DNA of 64,000 nt from Ananas comosus. Its lineage: Eukaryota; Streptophyta; Magnoliopsida; Poales; Bromeliaceae. A program made the translations under genes and the position numbers. The notes under the pieces were generated by a model. That model was not told the origin of the DNA. It did no database searches and worked only from the letters and a program-made list of their open reading frames with translations. The stretch spans positions 7,762,584 through 7,826,583 of the forward strand of contig NC_033622.1 in NCBI RefSeq assembly GCF_001540865.1. Direction: 5' to 3'. Within the stretch, counting starts at the first letter, position 1. Every line of letters starts with the position of its first letter. Below are positions 12,435 through 26,700 of this stretch, piece after piece.

Positions 12435-13020
12435 TTCCTCAATAACTGCATCACTGTCGCTGAGGAGGCCGACGCGGGAGCAGGCGCGGGCTCGGGCGCT
12501 GGCTCGGGTGCCCGCGGTGCGGGGGCGGCGGGGGGGAGGGCAGGGCGCTGGCGAGGTAGCGCGGCTGCGGGGCGGCGACGCTGCGCAGGGCGCGAGAAAC
12601 GAAGGCGGGAGGCGCGGGCGCTGGCACGGGGGCGGCTCAACGCTGGCTTAGGACGCAAGCTAGAGGGGCGGCGGCGCGGGGCCAGTAGAGCGGCGCTGGC
12701 GTAGGGCTTGGGCACGAGCTGGGGCAGCCGTGGAAGCGGGCCGCGCTAGGCGCGGTTCGTGCGAGCGCGCAGCCGTCTGGGTAGGCTTGCGCGGCGTGGG
12801 GTGGGTCTTCACGGGGTCCAAGTGGCTCGTGGAACAGCATGAGGAAGGGAGGTCCACGGTGGGACCTCCCTTCTATTCGTGTTATATATATATAATAATA
12901 ATTTTATTTATAAATATATATATATTTATTATATATAGTATTTTATTTTTATATAGATATATTATTATATAATAATTTATTATATAATTTACTATTTATT
13001 TTTATAAAATATAAAATATA
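12435..13020. repeat. GC-rich/AT-rich bipartite repeat, copy 2
   Basis: Second copy, offset about 611 bp from the first. It starts with the same TTCCTCAATAACTGCA and has the same GC-rich block, then switches to TA-rich sequence near 12870. The two GC blocks share words but are clearly diverged. From 13020 to 13800 only AT-rich sequence without recognisable genes is seen. Confidence 0.75.
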
Positions 13021-13805
13021 TAAATAAATGTTAAATAATTTAGACTATTTCTTCTCATTCACTAACTACTGAGGGACTACGATACCTACTAAAATTATTT
13101 CACTAACTAATGGGGGGCTACTATGCTTACTAAAATTTTTTGATATACTTATTGTATTATTTAAATTCTGAAATTGATTTTTATAACTAATTATCAAAAT
13201 TAAATTTTAAAATAACTACTCGCAGCATCGCGCAGGTCCTTAACTAATATGATATATATTGCACTAGTTTTATAGTCTATTGCACTAATCAACTAGTGCA
13301 ATATATAGTCATATAGTATAATATTTTATTATCTTTAATGAAGAAAGAATGAAAAATAAATAAAAGAGAAAAAAGGAGGATATTGATGTCCCCTTCCCCT
13401 CCCATCTTCTCCTTTCTTTCCCATATGCTCCTTCCTCTCCATCCGTCCTCAGCCATCTCCAGCATCTTGCCGCGCCCCGCCACCTTAAATTGCACCACTA
13501 TCCATGCACTTACCTCCGCAATCCGTGCCGAATTAGAGTCGTGCCATTGCCGTTGATGGCAGTGAAGAAGTGGGCGAGGTAGGGGGAGGAGTGCCGCAGT
13601 GACATGCGAGCGGCGGAGGAGGAGGGAGAAGAAGCGAGAAGAGAAAGAAAAAGAAAAAAAAGAGAGAAAAAGAGAGAGGATATGATATATTGGTTAGTAT
13701 TTTAAAAATTCAATTTGAATCTACAAAATCGAAAAAATGGCCTAATTTTATAAAAATACATAAGTAATATATTTTGTTATGAAAAGGTTATTTTATTATT
13801 AGGAG

Positions 13806-14033
13806 TCCGGATGGGATACTATCGATAGCATCAAACGTTTGGTGCTATCGAGTTTTCCATCGTTAGATTTAACCTTTTGACTATTTTCACTCGTTAGATT
13901 ATACTATTCAACCAATAACTCACTCAATCCTAGGGGCCCAAATCATTCTAACCGTATATTTTTCATCAAAGGGCCAAAAATCTAATAGCACAAAACACTT
14001 GGTGCTATTTATAATATTCCAGCCTAGTTTTTA
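13806..14033. mobile_element. MITE with hairpin-bearing ends
   Basis: The ends are inverted copies: GGATGGGATACTATCGATAG on the left and, inverted, GGCTGGAATATTATAAATAG on the right. Next to each end sits a palindromic word (ATAGCATCAAACGTTTGG on the left, CAAAACACTTGGTGCTAT on the right) that could fold on its own. No target duplication could be fixed. Confidence 0.55.
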
Positions 14034-14769
14034 TTATTAGCTTAATCTATATAATATCATTATAGATTGTAGGTAAATAGAAGATTATGTGGGGCTTTTT
14101 TTTTTGCATTTAGTCTCTCTCAATTTTTTTTTTTTACAAGTGACCCTAATAAATTTATATTTATACATATGGTCCTCTACTTGCCATGTGAGGATCGCGT
14201 TTGTATTTTTAAGTGGAACACGGTGAATTAACCACCAAGTTTAAATACGGAGATTGAATCACCGTGTTCGTATCCACACTTTAGTTTATTCTTTTTTATT
14301 TAGAGACAAAAAAATCTAAAAGGGAATATGGTGGCTCAATCACCGTGTTTAAACACAGTAAATGAATTACCGTATTCAACTTAAAAATACTCATTTAGGG
14401 ACTTGGCAAGAAGAAGATTATGTATGTAAATATAAATTTATTACGGCTATTTGTAAAAAAAAAAAATTGAAGGGGCTATCTGCAAAAAGAAAAAAAAAAA
14501 AACCGATTATGTGGAGTACCGGCTGAACCTGATGAGATGTGGATCGAATCCAAAGAGAAACCCAAATCCAGATCGGGTCCTTTAGCAGGTCCAATCTAGA
14601 AAATGATCTCTCTCCTGAATGCGGCGGCATGGGTCGTTCGGGAAACGACTCGAACCATCTAGCCGTCCCATAATCTATCCGGGAGAATCATCCGAGCCGC
14701 GAAGAGAGAAGGTAAAGGCCGCACTGCAGGATCGAACACTTCCGGTGACAGACGGCGAGGTCAGACAGG

Positions 14770-17700
14770 ATGGAGCCCACGGACATGGAGATGGAGGCGG
14801 CGGCGGCGGCGGCGGCGGCCGCGGCGGAGATCGGGCCGCCGGCAGAGGCGGTGGGTTTCGCGGCCCAAGGAGGAGGCGGTAGCGGCGAGGGGCGCCGGTG
14901 GGGCTTGCTCGCCCTGGCGCGGCAGCTCGTTGAGCAGGGCAAACCTTCTCTCGCGCTCCGAGCGGTGAGAATTTTCATTTCATAACCCGCTTCTTCGCCC
15001 CTCCCCTTTTTTATCCTGTTAGAAAGACTGCGTAGTGCTATACTCACTTCTTGGTGGTAAAGTAGGATGATATTTCTCAGCTGATGATTTGTTCTATGTG
15101 TTGGACGGGACGATTCCTCGGAATGGAAGAAGAAAGATATCTTATCTTTCTCATGATAGATATCTTTCTGAATTAGGAAAATGAGATAAAGTTGGAGGAT
15201 AGACAGGAACGTAAGATTAATTGCTGATGCCTTATTTTGGTAGATGGATCCATGTGGATGGATAGGGGCTGTTTGGTTCCTTGAAAAAGTATTGGAAAAA
15301 GTTTTCTGAAAAAAAATTTTCTATCGAAAATTTCCAAGAAGAACTAGGTTTTTTCCCCCATATTTTAAGGAAACCAGTCTTTTCATTTTCCGGAAAAAAA
15401 TCGAAAAACGAAAATAATTATTTTCCATAAAATCTTTAATTTTTTTTTTTTTTAAGTTAGTTTTTCTTAGAACCAAACAGGAAAACTTCTTTCCCAATTT
15501 TTTTTTTTTTTTTCCTCATGCTTTTTGTAGGAACCAAATACTGATAAGGCTTGTTTAAGTGATGTAGTGAAGATTATTCAGAGTGTCTGACAACGGTTCA
15601 ATGAAATATTTGTTTTTCAACTAATTCAGCGGGAGATAAAATAATAGTGTTAAAGGGCCCAAACTTAATCCCAAAGCATAAGTCGATTGGCCGAGAAATC
15701 TTTCTCATTATATGTATGCAAGGATTCTAATTTGTATCAGAATATGGAGCTGACATTCTTAACGAAGAGACTAAAAAGGAGAGTTCAGATAAATAAACTC
15801 ACAAATGATCTCGCACTTGTATCCTCTTTCTAGTTTACGAGTGGCTTGACGTGCTTTTTATGTTAATGTGGTCTCAGTTTTGTTGTGAAATTTGATGCTT
15901 GTTATGTACTTTTCCAACTTGAAATTTGACCTAATATTCTGTAATGCAACGCCTGCAGAATTATTAGACTCAGCCTTGGAGAAATTGTTGTAAGTAGTAA
16001 ATTGTTGTAAATAGTGTGTGTCAAAACTCAAAAGATTAGTAGAAAGTTATTCATCACTGCTACTCTGATATAGAAAGAGTGAATTCAGATTTTAGTTATT
16101 TTATTTCCTTCCTGATGAAGGTGCAAATTGCTTATGTTGATTTAACTTTTGTTTCCTTTTGGCTGGTCGATGGAGAACTGATTGAATTGAGGTTTCACCA
16201 CTCTTATTAGGTTCATATGTAACTATCCATTCTGAAGCCCCTACAAAGAGAGAATATGATTTAGTGTTCATAATCTGTTCTTGACATATGCTGTCCAAAT
16301 TTTATAGAGGATTCTTAGGTTTTTGATGCATGGTAGTCTATAAGTATTCTATAATAATTTGGAGAAACTATTCAAGTGTAGATTTGAAACTTTTAACTGA
16401 AACTTTTAGGCTGAAGATTTGATTGTTCGATTGGTTGACGATGATTGGTTAGCTTAAACCTCTATCTTTGTCTGGCACAATATGAAGGCTAACCATTTAG
16501 TGAGGCAAATCAATTGGCTTATACACTATATGAAACTTTATTCATTAACTTTTGTGTAAGATCACTAGCTATGATCTATTTTATGAATTGGTCGGAAGCT
16601 TCTAATGCTAGTAAAGCATTTAAAGAGATAATACCCAAGGATATAGTTCCTTGTAAGCATAGGCTATGACCATTGTGTCATAATGTCGCCAACAAGGTAT
16701 TGGTACAGTAGGACACCAATGCTGTTTGCACAAACTCAAAAACCTCCTTTTGGCCAAGTTAGCTTAAAATTACTTCTTAAAATCTTCTTACTCTACTATT
16801 TATGCATTAAGTGATTTGAATTTGATCAAATAAAAGGACAATTTGGAGAAAGTTTGATCTTCCCAATTTGTAACCTTATTTTCTAACAAATCTAATTGCC
16901 TTGAAGAACATGCCATGAAATCAAATGATATACAATTGTTTGATCTTTCTTACTTTCTATGTTATCCATTGTAAGCATCTTGTACACATTTCCATTAAAA
17001 GTTACTATGGACATTTGGTTCATTGAGGTTAATCCCGAATGTAATGAATTCTTACACAATTTTTGGAAAATTTCTCCAAACTTAGAAACTAATTGCGTAA
17101 AAAAAGTACAGAAAAAAAAAATCCATGATTATAGCACTTACGAGCAAAAAAGAACTACGGAGATGAAGGTTTTGGTATTATCGTGAAGGCAAAAGAAGAA
17201 AGAGAGAGGTGAAAACATAAAAGTTTCCCTCCACGACTAAAAGCACCTCATATAATTAGTTTTCTCAACTTTTCCAATGGGGCATTTCTAGCTGTAATGC
17301 AGGAATGACTTGCAATTATTCCTAGCACTCTTATTTAACTAGATTTGCAATTATTCCTTAAGGACTTCCCAAATTTGTCTTAAGTTTTACAAATCTGAGC
17401 ACGTAAACCACTCTGAGGAGTCTATTTGGATCTTGTTGTCACATTCCAAGTTGTCTTAGGAAACCAAATGAGCCTCTTAGCTATAATTAGCTGTTGATAG
17501 GTTGTCGAGTTGGAACTGTGTGATTAGTCGAGTAATTGGGATACCCTGGTTGACTAGTTGTGATTAGGGCTGGCAAACGAGCGAGCCGGCTCGCGTTCGA
17601 CTCGTGTTCGGCTCGATATTTGGCTCGCTCGAGCTCGACTCGAAATTAAATGAGCCGAGCTTGAACAAAATAAAATGCTCGAAATTCATTTCAAGCCGAG

Positions 17701-20700
17701 CTTGAGTATTACTCGGCTCGTTCGAATTAGGCTCAAAAAGCTCGAAGTCGATATATATATATATATATTATATTATATTATATATATATTTATATATATA
17801 TAAAATATATAATATATATATGTTATTATATATAGCTTTAATTTTATTTGGATCATTATTGTTGCCCATAAAATAAATCCACAAGTATAACGTGCATGAG
17901 CCCAACTCTAATTATTAATACACACTCTCTTTTTTTCAGAATTTCACTTTACAGTAACTAAATTGATAACATTCAAATTTCGAGATCCCTATTTTTTTCT
18001 CCTCTCTCGCTCTCTCTCTGTGTCCTCCCATCAAACAGTCCCTCGTACATTTCTTACAATTATTTTGTATTTTGAACTATTGACATGTTGCATCAAATTA
18101 TAGTATATTCTATAAAATTATATTGATTATTTATTATGATCGAGAATTTAATCAGTCGTTTAGATCTCGAGCTCGCTGATCAATGGTCGTCAGCTGCTCG
18201 AATTAATTTCAAGCCGAGCTTGAGCCTAGATTTAGGCTCGAAATTAATTTCAAGCCGAATTTGAGCTGACATAAGCTCGCTCGAGCTCGGCTCGTTGCCA
18301 CCCCTAGTTGTGATTAAAGTGCAAGTGTGCAACTTCCATTCTTTCTTCCTCCTTTTGGGTCTTCTAATTTACTTATTGTTTAGTTAGCAACTTCTGTTCT
18401 ATTTTTCTTCCCCTTGTCAGCTATGATCCCAACTAAATAAATTCAGTGCAAACAAGTTTCTCAAGTCTGCATCAAATATCTATCATATGAGGCAAAATAT
18501 AGAGAAGTTTGTAGAATAACCTTCTTATATAAAGGAGGAGTTACAATAAATAAGAGGAAATAAGGATAGCAATAGAGATGGGGGAGTTTGTCCGGGGAGG
18601 TGCAGGGAACATACAAGGGTAAGAGATTAGAAATTAGTGTGTGAACAAATTTTTGATCTATTTAAAGATGTTACTTCAATGAAAAATTATACTCGAACCT
18701 GATGACATGATCAATCTTTACCGCCCTTTTTGAACTACACTTTGAACTCTGTCGGTTAAGTTTTATATCTTCAAAGAGATTGATAATGTAACATGGTCAA
18801 TGAAAAATTTTAACTCATTAGAAGATGTCAAAGCTGATACAGGAGAGTTGATTGTCATTTTTATTCATTTCTTTTCTTTTTGATAGCAGTGTTGTCTTTT
18901 GGGCAGCATGTTCTTTTGGCATGAGATATAGTATTTGAGAATAACAAGTACCTATTTCTGAAATCATTTTGTATTTGATGCAGTTACTGTGCCTCCAGCA
19001 GTATTAAGGTTTAGCCGTATGCCATTTGGATGGTAAATTGGATCATTCTTTTCAGTAAAATCTCAAAACTAGTGACATATATGATTCTGTTAATTATGGA
19101 GATGAAAATTACTTTGTATACATGTCTTAGAACTTAATGATTCCTACGAGATTGTTTATCTTTGAAACAATAAAATGGTTGTGAACTAATGAACTATGAT
19201 GCGAATATAACCAATTTTATGTTAGTTTTCAAGAATCTGGATTCATATCTGAAATATTTTCTTATGCAAAAATGTATCCTAGAATTTCAAGTTTGACACA
19301 CGTAAAATATTGTGAAATAAAAGAGTCTACATCATACTAGATTCATAATGGGAAAAAGAAAAGATAAAGGGTTTTACTGTAAGGAATATGATATAAATGA
19401 ACCTCCTCCCCATCAAATTTTTAAAAAAAGTTCTTTGGATGTTTTTCAGTATTTTATTAAATGAAAACTACGTAGCAGTGGATAGAAAGTTTATATGATT
19501 TACTCAGTATATTCTTAAGATTCATGATTTTTCAAAAGATAAAAGAAGGAAAGACTGTAGAACACAATGGTACTTAGTGTGATATGTTTGGAACTCGAAA
19601 GTGTTTCGGGATAAATTTTATAGGTATTCAACATAATCTTTTATGATTTGGATAGCCAGATGAGTAGAGGAGTATCAATTTATTTCCAATCAAAAAGCAA
19701 AGGGGGCATTCTGTGCTGCATGTTTTATAAGAGATTAAATTCATTGTTGAATGGATGCAGACATGCAATATGACACAACTTGTCCTCGAATTTTGTGAAT
19801 GCAATAACTATAAAAGATTAAGACATGGTGCTGTAAAACCATGATTAATGAATATAGAGTTACTTATTTTTAATCTATGGGGTGAGGATCTAACCTCCAC
19901 AGTTCTGTCGATAGACATATTAGGATTGTTAACGGATAAAAATTGTCATGAACGGAGGTCTTGACTGCACTATAAAATAAAAAATATAAAAAAGATAAAT
20001 TATTAGAAAGCATGTGTGTCTGACTGTATGAGTGTTAAATCATTCACCGAGTCCTAAATGAAGCTGCATAGTCAACAGCATAGTTAGCATTTGTACTTTT
20101 AGTTTAGACGTGAAGAAAATTTATCTGACACAAGATATAGAGGACATTTTGACAATTTCAGTGTGTCTGTGTTTTGTAGGTCAAGCTTGTAAGTCCTTGT
20201 GCGGAAAGGGTGGTCTAAAATAGATGGAGATATGAAACAAGTGAATGATGAAAACAATATATTTCACACTAACTAGATCGAGCTTAGTAACTATTAATTT
20301 ATTTATATTTTTGATTGAGAGATCTTGCTTATGAAGAGAGGTGTTATTTACATGTAATTATGATCAATCTTAAGACACTAAGGAAAAGTTTTGTAGAGAA
20401 TAGCAGGATTGTTTTTAGTATTTGCAATGAAGTGCAATATGGGATAGAGCAATAGGGTAAGAGTAGCAAAGGCAATGAATCTTGGTGTTATGGAAGAACT
20501 TACCGCAGCCTATATTTACAATGAGGTCACATCTATGAAACGCAAACACACTAAAATTTTTGTTGTCTCTGCATTCTCATCATGTCAGGCACATTTAATG
20601 TACCGATTGTCCATTTCTTGTTGAACATGCATCTGTTACATGTCCAAATCACAAATGCAATCCGAATCATCTGCACTCATCATTGAGTAGGCAGATCCAT

Positions 20701-23700
20701 TTAATACGAGGTCTGCCATCTAGGGCTTTTTTATTGAATTAATAAGAATGATTTCAATGTTCGGGTTTTTTTCGTCTCCTTAGTCTTCTACCCATGTGCT
20801 CCTCTTGTGGGAACTTATATCTTTTACTAATTTTTAATATGATGGTGTGTATTTATGAATGTTCAGGACTTCTCCCTCATATTGTATAAATATCTGACAA
20901 TCAAACCATTAGCACCACCATGGCCATGAGAGCAGTGTGGAAGGCTTTAGGGGCTAGCATTATTAATATACTAAATATAAGAATATTATGAGTCTTCCTA
21001 TAGATGTAAAAATGTAACGAACTTTACATTCATTACTCGTGTTTCCCTGTATTATTCCCTATATACTTCTAAGAGTTATTCAGTTGGTGAGTTTGAGATG
21101 TGTTGTGTCTATGTTTGTAGGGTCTAACTATTTATTGACGAATCTAAAAGTAGCACTATCCCAGAATTACGGTCTGTTTGGCCCTGCTTCGTCTTCTATT
21201 GAGGCTCAATTAGAACATTTTGGTAAATTAATCTAAAGCTTCTGTTGCGGCCAGAAGTAGAAATGAGATTTTGAATCTCAAAAGCAGAAATTCTGATTTT
21301 CTGCTTTTGATTCTATTAGAGGAAGAATCACCTTTGGAGATTTTAGTACAGTGCTTCTCCTAATGGACCACTCAGACAGCCTTTATAGCACTACACCTTA
21401 TAGTAGGACTAAATATGCTCTAGAGTAACGAAGAGAACATATTATACTTCAAAGGTTTGAGCATGCGAGTTTAACTGGGAACTCCACTGTGGATGGATGC
21501 TCAAAGAATTCACCCGTGAGCTAAACAACTCAGTTGTTTGCTGGAAATACCCGTTTCTGTTTTGTTGGAAAGAATTAAGAGATTCCCGGCTTTTGGGTTC
21601 GGTTCTGAACTTATTTTAAGACATACATATGTTTTAATTCATTACGCACACTTCAAACTTACACAAGCATACAACGCTCACACACCTATAATGCATGTAC
21701 ATATTATAGTCCTTTAACATAGAGGCCCTAAAGTCCAATTGAAACTGTTGCATGTGATCTACAATATCTGAAAGGACTCTGTGAAAACTCTTTTAAGTTT
21801 TGAGACCTATTTCTCATTCACGAAACACTATCAAATTCATCAAGTTCATCCTTCTATAATTCACTAAGGTCTTTCTTTGATGCAGAAGAAATGACTTTCT
21901 AAAACTTATTATTTATCTATTTATTTATTTTTGTATTCCTTAACTTATTATTGATCTTTCTTAAATGTTGTACATCAAATCATAAGATTTACATTCGTGA
22001 ATTAATTTTAATTCACATATGTGTAAAGTGTTTAATTAATGTCCCGTGAGCTCTGGAGGTTCATTGCTCTATATTTGTTGGTTTTTCGAGGTGGATGGTG
22101 GTTTCCAATTATTGAATTGTTCTATTCTAGTTTCAATAATGGGTATAATTTTCGTGTACAAAGAGTTTGGTTCTTTCACTAGCTACTTTAGATTGGCATC
22201 ATTTTGAATCATAGGTCCAAAGAATGAGAGATGCAAAGAGATAATGGAAGAAATACTACTGAGTACTGAATGAATTAAATGCGGTCCCAAGGTTCAAATT
22301 TGAAGTTTTAAAATGAATTCCGAGTTAAACACTGTAAACAACTGCAGGGAATAAAGTAAAATTCAGCAGCAACCTAGATTAAAGTTTTGATTAATAACAA
22401 ACATATGGCAAGTGATGAAAGATCAACGACCAAGTCAAATATACCAATACCAGCTTTATATAATAGTCGGAAAATAAAATATCAAGATGTAGATTCTTCC
22501 AAGGTTTATTAGTGGATTTGAATGGATAGATTTAAATGGTAGGGTAATGAGGTTGGTGAAGGCTATGGGTGAATCGGTTACCTTGGATGACGATAAGTAG
22601 GTCAAAGTTGTTCAAGTTGCAACCAGTTCATCAATTCATGAGATGCCAGGTATCCACGATGACCAATGCGAGTAGCACCGTGATAGCAGGCTTCAAGATG
22701 AGAAGGATAGTAGCCAAGAGGTTTAGAAGCGGTGAAGTCGAAGAGAAGACCGATCTGTTCGTGAGGAAGAAGAGACGACGAATCCAAAGAGAGGAGAGTT
22801 CTAGGTTAGGAGGGAAAAGGTTCTAACCACTTTATGTTGTTTCGAATATTTTCTTTCAATTTTCTTTCTCTTTCTTAACATGAAATTTATCTCTCTCTTT
22901 TTTCTCTCTTTTTTTTTTTTCCCCACTTCATGTGTACAGTTGTAGGGGTTCCTTTCCTGAGGGGAGAGGCAACCCAAGAGTCGCACAGTTCTTTTTCTAT
23001 TTTAATGCCACATGTCGTTGTATGATTGGGTGGAATCTCTCCTTTGCTACATGTCATTGCTTGGTCGAATTGGGTTCTGGAATAGGCTAAGGATATGTTT
23101 TGGGCTGTTTTGTTGGGATTTAGGTTCTAGATTTGGATCTAATTGCGTTAGGTTAGGGTTTGAATTGGTTTTGATTGTGTTTAAGGCTAACCTAGCCATC
23201 CAAGTCCAACAAATAAAAATCTAATTTCCAAATAAGCCCAAAATAAAATAAAGAAAAAATAATGACTTGGTGCACTTCTCGCTCTCTTAGAGAGAACGAT
23301 TCCACGTGCCGTGTTAGTATACGTAAGCGAGCGGGAAGTTGATCAATCCGCAAGGCCAAAAAGCAAATGGGAGCACTTAGGCACTACATCAATGAGTACT
23401 AGAGATGTAATACAAAATTTGACATCACACTTAGAACATTTGTACTTGCTAATGAAAAATACTTAACAGTGATTACTGCTATTAGATTGGTTTGATGGAT
23501 ATAGAATAGATGAGATAGTTTACTCAAGGAAGAATGATTAATGTAGAAAATGTTTTCTTTTTTTTTTTTGTTTCTTGTGTAAGTTGTTACCCTTTAAATT
23601 AGATGGAGGATTTTAGTAGGAATGTAAGATTAATATGATACAAATGATTCTTCATTGTATAAATGTTGGATGAGAAACAAACGACACATTTTGCAAAATG

Positions 23701-26700
23701 AGTGCAGTTGCTATGGTTTAATTTTAGGGAAAACTTTAAATCAAGGTTTTACGTGCCCGTCGGCACGGGCCGTATCCACCGTGCCGTACCGTGCCAACGA
23801 GGTACCGGCACGATATAGACCCCGTGTCGATGGCACAATTCAAAACCCTCTATTCTTTAAATTAGTAAGTAATTTTCTCAATAAAGTTTAAAAGATGTGA
23901 TAAAAAGACATAATAAATAGTTAGAATATTTTGTTGCTAAAGAAAATAAATATTTCATGCTATTATGTGTCGGCACACAAGAATTTTTTTGGCCGGCACG
24001 CATCGGCACAGCTCGGTACGCAACGTGCCGTACCATGCCGGCAAGTTTTCAGCACGACCCCGTGCCACGGCACTTAAATCCTTGCTTTAAATACCTCCTC
24101 TATGATTTAGCGCCTTTTCACTTTAGTATCATGTTGTCTAAAGTGTATCACTTTAGTGCCTCATTATTTCATTCTTCTCTTTTTGTTACTCTCTTCGTGT
24201 CTTCTCCATTAAATCGTCATGTGCCATGCACGTGCATCCCACTCTGCTTTCACTTTGCTGTTGATCATCCTTCCACTCCCCTCCTCCTACTTGCATTCCC
24301 CTTCACCTCCCCTCTTCTCTTGTTCCTCCTCTTCCTGCTACTACTATTTCCTTAATCATCATCTTCCTCTTCCAACTCTCCTCTCCCCCTGTCACTCCTA
24401 TTCCCCTATTACTTCCCCTCATCGCCTTCACCGTTGTTGCCTTTGAGGGTCCGCGCTTCCTATCTTTGCTGTAGTTGAGCACTTTATGGAGTGTACATTG
24501 AAGGTCATTGCCTCCTCCAAGCGTGAGACGAGGGCCCTCGACAATGCCGCAGTTTGCACGCCCCGTCTCCTTGGCCTCGTCGTCGTTGATCATTGCTCCT
24601 TCGCTAGCCAAAACCCTCCAAGAAAACAGGAGATTGGGCTCTAATGGAGAAGATAGAGGGGGTAATGGAAAGAGAAAAACAAAACTATTAGGTACTAAAG
24701 TAATGGGCTTTAAACCACAGGGTACTAAAGTGAAAAAGTGCTAGACCGCAAGGTGGAATTTGAAGTTATCCCCAGTTTTAAGTAACTGTGTGACTAAAAA
24801 TGATTATCTTGTTAGCAAGCAAGATCAGAGAATAAAAGCAAATTGTTTTGACACAACCAAGGAACAACAAGATTCATAGTAAAAATTGAAAATATTGAAC
24901 TACTAATTGGAATATTCGACAAGGAAGAATATGCAAATAGACTTGCATAGTTATTGTATAAGGAGGCTATGCAACCTATTTAATAAAATCTACTATAGAT
25001 TCGGTTGTGTTTGGTTCGGGTATGAGGAGGGGAATAAGGGCTATAAGGAGAGGAATAAGCCCTTATTCCCCTCCTTATACCCAAATGGTATTTTTTGAGT
25101 TGGGGAATTGTTGTTCCCCATGGAACAAGCTTGTTCCCAGTTGGGAAGAATTTTAATTAAAATTTAAATCTAATTTTGATTATTATATTAACTTATTAAT
25201 TAATCTAATTAATATATTTAAGTCATTATCTATTGTTTAAACAGTTAAGTAATTAATTAATTTATTATTTATGGTTAATTAGCTCATTAAAAATTAATTA
25301 TTTAATGTATTTCTCTAATAACTAACATTAATAATTAATTAATTAATATTTTTTTATCTTATATAATATTCATAACTAATAAATTTATTAATTTATTAAA
25401 TTATTTTTAATTAATATTTTGATGTTAATTAATTAGATAAAATAATTTTGATTTTAAATAATTACTCTTATTCCCGCTATTTCAATCTAACTATCCAAAT
25501 AGTATTCACTTTATTCCTAGGAATAATCCAATTTTTATCCAAATGAAAAATTAGTCTTGTTTCTACTTATTTGCGAAATTGGACCTATTCCAGGAATAAA
25601 CAATTCCTGCTTATTCCTAAACTAAACGATATCATAGTTTACAAGACAGGTGTACATAGGAAAAATATTCATAGTAGCCTGCTCCAGTTAATGGGGATTA
25701 AGGCTTTGTTGCCTTCAATTGTTCGAAACTTATATCAGGCCCTCTAACTTTAGGAAAAACTTGAGATACTCCTCGCTAGTTTACTGCTTTTTTTTGCTTT
25801 AGTATTTTGTGGCTTTAACTGTATTACTTAAGTATTCTTTGGTTTCTATTTTCATTTTTCGTTACACCCTCTGTTAATTTCTCTACTAAACACATGATGT
25901 GCTGCACCCGTATGTTAGAAATGTTCCACAAAGATCGATAAAAAAGTATGAGACCTTTTAGAAAAAGGCGTGAGACCGCGTAGAGCTTAATCCTGATCAT
26001 TCTTGGTGAGTCCCCAACGGTAGAAAAGCGACGATTTATGATGCACGTGTGCGGCACGTTATTATTTTAACGGAGGAGTTAACAAAGGGTATAATGAAAA
26101 ACCAAAATAGAAACTGTAGGGTACTTAAATGATACAATTAAAATCACAGAGTACTTAAGGGCAAAAGCGGTAAACCACAAGGTGGGGTATCCGGCGTTTT
26201 CTCTTAATTTTATAACTAATAGATCTGTCTTTAGATAGCATGTTCACTCACTATCACATCATTTTGATGACTACATATTGTTATGTTAGCTAATTTTCTT
26301 TTCGTTTGATCAGTCACGAGCTGTATCTGCATCGCTGTCCCTAATGGAATGTGCATTTGCATTCCAGGCATGTGCATTTGCATTCTTAGTGCTCGTTTTT
26401 TAACCCTTTATCATTTACCAACCAGCCAAGAATGTCCTGACTAGCCTAGCTATGTAAAGGAGCTCATGCAGTAATTTGAATTTTTTGATTTGTGCGAACA
26501 AACTTGAACCATTTGCTGAGTCATTACTTTTTTTAATCCATCTATACAGCCTACATGGCGGCTATCATATGCCTTTGATTTAGCTTATTATAATACCGTG
26601 CAAAAATGCATATCGAAATACCCCAGTTTTCTTACTTCTGGAGTTCAAGTGAATTTATTTACTGCAAAAGGTTCCGCTATATAGTGTTTCGATCCATATG

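Noticed and set aside
22569..22826. 85-codon open frame in the intron
   Set aside because: Low-complexity Lys/Arg C-terminus, no recognisable domain, embedded in an intron.
24219..24611. Pro/Ser/Leu-rich frames and their antisense frames
   Set aside because: They fall in the C/T-rich core of a Mutator-type MITE and reflect base composition.
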